Source of the DNA: JBDRKE01 sp043814315 | GTDB taxonomy: Bacteria; Omnitrophota; Gorgyraeia; Gygaellales; Profunditerraquicolaceae | NCBI GenBank assembly: GCA_043814315.1 | Contig: JBDRKE010000036.1 | Coordinates: forward strand, 1 to 34,070 | Length of the DNA stretch: 34,070 nt | Direction: 5' to 3' | In this document: one piece after another, positions 31,317-34,070 of the stretch | Layout of the letters: the number at the start of each line of letters is the position of its first letter | Numbering within the stretch: the first letter of the stretch is position 1 | Program-made: the position numbers and the translations under genes | Notes under the pieces: generated by a model | The model's database searches: none | Told to the model about the DNA's origin: nothing | Seen by the model: only the letters and a program-made list of their open reading frames with translations

Positions 31317-31345
31317 TTGACTTTTTAACTAAAGAATGTTATTAT
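31317..31345 (+). promoter_or_regulatory. Promoter of the gat genes
   Basis: TTGACT (31317-31322), a 17-base spacer and TATTAT (31340-31345), 28 bases before the gatC ATG. Confidence 0.65.
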
Positions 31346-31373
31346 AAAAAACTAATTACCAAGGAGATTCATT

Positions 31374-31661
31374 ATGGCGATAAGCAAGGAGAAGGTGAAA
31401 TATGTCGCGCATCTGGCGCGTATGGAATTGGAAGCTAAAGAGTTAGAGAAACTTTCCGGCCAGCTTGAGGATATTCTGGATTTCATTGATAAGCTTAAAA
31501 GGATCGATATAGAGAATATCCCCCCCACAAGCCATATCTTAACCCTAAGCAATGTATTAAGGGAGGATGCTCCAAAGGAAGGCTTGAGCGCAGATAAGGC
31601 TTTAAGAAATGCGCCTTGCCGTCAAGAGGATTTCTTTGTCGTCCCGAAGGTCATTGAATAA
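31374..31661 (+). CDS. gatC: Asp-tRNA(Asn)/Glu-tRNA(Gln) amidotransferase subunit C
   Basis: 95 residues, the usual size. The N-terminus ISKEKVKYVAHLARMELEAKEL, the LSGQLEDILDFIDKLKRIDIENIPPTSH segment and the end NAPCRQEDFFVVPKVIE are typical. GatC wraps around GatA and GatB to stabilise the complex. AAGGAG precedes the ATG. It starts the gatCAB series and points to indirect Gln-tRNA or Asn-tRNA formation in this organism. Confidence 0.95.
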   Translation: MAISKEKVKYVAHLARMELEAKELEKLSGQLEDILDFIDKLKRIDIENIPPTSHILTLSNVLREDAPKEGLSADKALRNAPCRQEDFFVVPKVIE

Positions 31662-31682
31662 TTTAATCAATAGGTTATAGAT

Positions 31683-31716
31683 TAGAGGTGCTAGGTGCTG
31701 GGTGGTAGGCTATAGG
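31683..31716. repeat. Dispersed repeat fragment between gatC and gatA
   Basis: TAGAGGTGCTAGGTGCTGGG followed by TGGTAGGCTATAGG. The reverse complement matches 31894-31929 inside gatA (AGCCTACCA at one end and CACCTCTAA at the other), so the two form an inverted pair about 180 bases apart. Confidence 0.6.
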
Positions 31717-31737
31717 GCAAAGCAATAAGGATAAAAG

Positions 31738-33198
31738 ATGGAGTTAATTAAACTAACTGCGCACGAGCTTGTTGAGAAGATAAACAATAAGGAAATCACC
31801 TCTCAAGAGATAACTGAATCGTTAGAGAATAGAATCAGGGCGGTAGAAAATAAGGTCAAGGCTTATGTCAGGGTCTCGGGCTCGGATTTCTCTAGCCTAC
31901 CATTTACTACCTACTACCTATCACCTCTAAACGGTATTCCTGTTTCCATCAAAGACAATATCTGCACCGAGGGCCTTGCGACAGAATGTTGTTCTAAGAT
32001 CTTAGATGGGTTTAAGCCGCCTTATGACGCGACCGTCGTCAGGAAACTGAAAGAGGCGGGAGCGGTTATCTTGAAGACAAAGACAAACATGGATGAATTC
32101 GCCTTTGGTTCTTCAACCGAGAATTCATTTTTCGGGCCTACCCATAATCCCTGGGATTTAGATTGTGTCCCCGGCGGGTCCTCTGGCGGCTGTGCCGCGG
32201 CGGTAGCCAGCGATGAGGCGGTTCTAGCTTTAGGTTCTGACACCGGAGGCTCCATACGCCAACCTGCCAGTTTTTGCGGGGTCGTGGGCTTAAAACCCAC
32301 ATACGGCAGGGTTTCCCGTTACGGACTCATTGCTTTTGCTTCCAGCCTCGACCAGATTGGGCCTATCACAAAAGATGTCAAAGACAGCGCTATGCTCATG
32401 AACGTGATTTCCGGGCATGACCTGTTGGATGCGACTTCCGTGGATATTCGAGTCCCTGATTATACAGGATCTTTGATAGAGGATATCAAGGGCATCCGGA
32501 TAGGGATACCCAAAGAATATTTTGTAGAAGGCTTAGACCCTGAAGTCAAAGGTGCCCTGGAAGAAGCCATAAGCCAGTTGAGGTCTTTGGGGGCCGAATT
32601 TAAGGATATCCGTTTACCTCACACGGAGCTTGCGGTTCCCGTTTATTATATCATCGCGACAGCCGAAGCCAGTTCTAATTTAGCCAGATTTGACGGTGTG
32701 CAATACGGTTTTAGAGCTGAAGAACCGGGGAACTTGCAAACAAAGAGCAGTTTGATCGATATGTATAAAAGGACGCGCGGGCAAGGATTTGGGGAGGAGG
32801 CTAAGAGAAGAATCATTCTGGGCACCTTTGTTTTATCTCACGGCTACTATGATGCCTATTACCTGCGAGCCTTAAAGGTACGCACTTTGATTAAGCAGGA
32901 TTTTGATAGGGTGTTCAAGGAATTCGATTGCATCCTTACTCCTACATCACCTACGCCGGCGTTTAAAATCGGGGAAAAAGTCGACGATCCCTTAAAAATG
33001 TATCTTTCTGATATTTATACAATCTCGGCTAATCTGGCGGGGCTTCCGGCGATATCGGTCCCTTGCGGGTTTACCAAAAAAGGCCTGCCGGTAGGATTAC
33101 AGATTCTGGCCAAACCTTTTGATGAAGAGATGCTCTTTCGGGTGGCCTCTGCGTATGAGCAGAATACGCCCTGGCATAAGATGAGGCCTGTTTTATAG
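31738..33198 (+). CDS. gatA: Asp-tRNA(Asn)/Glu-tRNA(Gln) amidotransferase subunit A
   Basis: 486 residues, full length. The amidase-signature triad is visible: K72 in PVSIKDNICTEG, S148 in PGGSSGGCAAAVA and S172 in GSDTGGSIRQPASFCG. GatA releases ammonia from glutamine for transfer by GatB. Residues ~52-64, just before the conserved GIPVSIKDN, read FSSLPFTTYYLSP. They are encoded by a copy of the dispersed repeat also seen at 31683-31716, so this surface loop looks rewritten by an in-frame repeat. The reading frame and catalytic residues remain intact. The start ATG follows AAGGA by a normal distance. Confidence 0.95.
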   Translation: MELIKLTAHELVEKINNKEITSQEITESLENRIRAVENKVKAYVRVSGSDFSSLPFTTYYLSPLNGIPVSIKDNICTEGLATECCSKILDGFKPPYDATVVRKLKEAGAVILKTKTNMDEFAFGSSTENSFFGPTHNPWDLDCVPGGSSGGCAAAVASDEAVLALGSDTGGSIRQPASFCGVVGLKPTYGRVSRYGLIAFASSLDQIGPITKDVKDSAMLMNVISGHDLLDATSVDIRVPDYTGSLIEDIKGIRIGIPKEYFVEGLDPEVKGALEEAISQLRSLGAEFKDIRLPHTELAVPVYYIIATAEASSNLARFDGVQYGFRAEEPGNLQTKSSLIDMYKRTRGQGFGEEAKRRIILGTFVLSHGYYDAYYLRALKVRTLIKQDFDRVFKEFDCILTPTSPTPAFKIGEKVDDPLKMYLSDIYTISANLAGLPAISVPCGFTKKGLPVGLQILAKPFDEEMLFRVASAYEQNTPWHKMRPVL

Positions 33199-33268
33199 TT
33201 AGCCGGTTAGCCAATGAGCCGATGAAAACCGTTAAACTGGCTGAACAGGCTAACAGGCCAACAGACAA

Positions 33269-34070
33269 ATGGATTACGAAGCCGTCATAGGATTAGAGGT
33301 TCACCTTCATTTAAAGACGAGAACAAAGGCCTTCTGCGGATGCTTAACAGTTTTCGGCCAAGAGCCGAATTCCCAGGTGTGCCCTGTGTGCTTGGGTTTT
33401 CCCGGGTCTTTGCCGGTTTTTAACCGGCAGGCTCTTTTTTATGCTATTAAAGTTGCCCTGGCTTTAAATGGCAAGGTGCAGGAATACACCAAGTTTGACC
33501 GGAAAAATTATTTTTATCCGGATCTGGCCAAAAATTATCAGATCTCTCAGTATGATTTGCCGTTATCGCGAGACGGGTTTCTGGATGTTGTGATAGAGGG
33601 TAAGCCTAATCGCATCGGTATCCACAGAGTCCACATAGAGGAGGATGCCGGTAAGCTTATCCACAAAGAAGCCTGCAGCCTCGTTGACTTTAACCGAGCC
33701 GGAATCCCTTTGTTGGAAATAGTCAGCGAACCGGATATAAGCTCACCTGCCGAGGCTCACGAATATTTGGCTACCCTGAAGAGCATTTTAGGGTATCTGG
33801 ATGTCTCTGACTGCGATATGGAAAAGGGGTCCTTGCGCTGTGATGCAAATATATCTCTTAGGCCTAAAGGCGAGAAAAAGTTAGGGATAAAGACGGAATT
33901 AAAAAATATGAATTCCTTTAAAGGAGTCAAAGACGCCTTGAATTTTGAGATAGAGCGCCAGACTGAAATTCTAAGCTCAGGCAAGGAGATGGTTCAGGAG
34001 ACACGTCTTTGGGATCCAAAAGATTCCAAGACCTATTCCATGCGCACTAAAGAGGGGGCCAAAGATTACC
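33269..34070 (+). CDS. gatB: Asp-tRNA(Asn)/Glu-tRNA(Gln) amidotransferase subunit B, N-terminal part
   Basis: Open from ATG 33269 to the window end; 267 residues visible, with the rest cut off. The signature YEAVIGLEVHLHLKTRTKAFCGC starts the catalytic cradle. PNSQVCPVCLGFPGSLPV gives, with CGC, the cysteines of the zinc site. KNYFYPDLAKNYQISQYDLPL, HIEEDAGKLIH, VDFNRAGIPLLEIVSEPD and LRCDANISLRP follow. GatB binds misacylated tRNA and performs phosphorylation and amidation. Seventy bases separate it from gatA, and no strong ribosome binding site is visible. Confidence 0.96.
   Translation, partial: MDYEAVIGLEVHLHLKTRTKAFCGCLTVFGQEPNSQVCPVCLGFPGSLPVFNRQALFYAIKVALALNGKVQEYTKFDRKNYFYPDLAKNYQISQYDLPLSRDGFLDVVIEGKPNRIGIHRVHIEEDAGKLIHKEACSLVDFNRAGIPLLEIVSEPDISSPAEAHEYLATLKSILGYLDVSDCDMEKGSLRCDANISLRPKGEKKLGIKTELKNMNSFKGVKDALNFEIERQTEILSSGKEMVQETRLWDPKDSKTYSMRTKEGAKDY

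Overview
The window is a dense stretch of bacterial chromosome. It carries standard housekeeping genes (class A RNase P RNA, yebC-ruvC-ruvA, scpB, an aromatic amino acid cluster, cmk, lepA, lepB, pgsA, plsY, gatCAB), mixed with an accessory block for surface structures. Several features together suggest a Gram-negative bacterium of an uncultured lineage, most likely Candidatus Omnitrophota (OP3). These are an outer-membrane barrel with a signal peptide, tRNAs without an encoded CCA end, AT-rich CAAATTCCAAAT-type intergenic palindromes, and a fibre protein with GNVGIGT repeats. The phylum call is inference; no 16S gene is present.

Layout. 1-839: the end of an Smr-domain protein and a small membrane protein. 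840-3916: a sigma70-type promoter, a class I cyclic-di-GMP riboswitch with a terminator, and an 871-residue secreted fibre-like protein. 3917-4836: a promoter, a candidate structured RNA of four related hairpins, then tRNA(CAU) and tRNA-Val(CAC). 4977-6712: a zinc-ribbon coiled-coil protein, an RNase HI-like protein and rnpB. 6904-9452: yebC, ruvC, ruvA, scpB. 9449-14673: pheA, hisC, aroF, tyrA, cmk, which supply phenylalanine/tyrosine synthesis and CMP kinase. 14847-18416: lepA, lepB, pgsA, plsY (translation factor, signal peptidase, phospholipid synthesis). 18417-27361: the accessory block. 27939-31166 (minus strand): a 1075-residue carbohydrate-active-like protein. 31374-34070: gatC, gatA and the first part of gatB.

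The most notable region is 19430-26901. In order it encodes a secreted protein of three tandem beta-rich repeats, two pilin-like secreted proteins with a shared C-terminal motif, two paralogous chaperone-like periplasmic proteins, and a 931-residue outer-membrane protein with a TPR, a CpaC/secretin-type N-terminal domain, a beta-barrel and two C-terminal B-type repeats. This has the parts list of a chaperone-usher pilus, but it has no recognisable classical usher or PapD-type chaperone. I read it as a candidate undescribed fibre-assembly system.

The block is surrounded by RNA regulators. There are two convincing class I c-di-GMP riboswitches (about 1091-1285 plus strand, 27685-27799 minus strand), a divergent GEMM-like junction (18633-18736), and a short terminated RNA (about 19237-19347). 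In both convincing riboswitches the terminator loop is complementary to the aptamer, so a direct aptamer/terminator competition can be read from the sequence. Repeats are also a theme. AT-rich palindromic elements fill most gaps in the 6.7-14.8 kb region and give several proteins their last residues, and a dispersed repeat appears to lie in frame within gatA.
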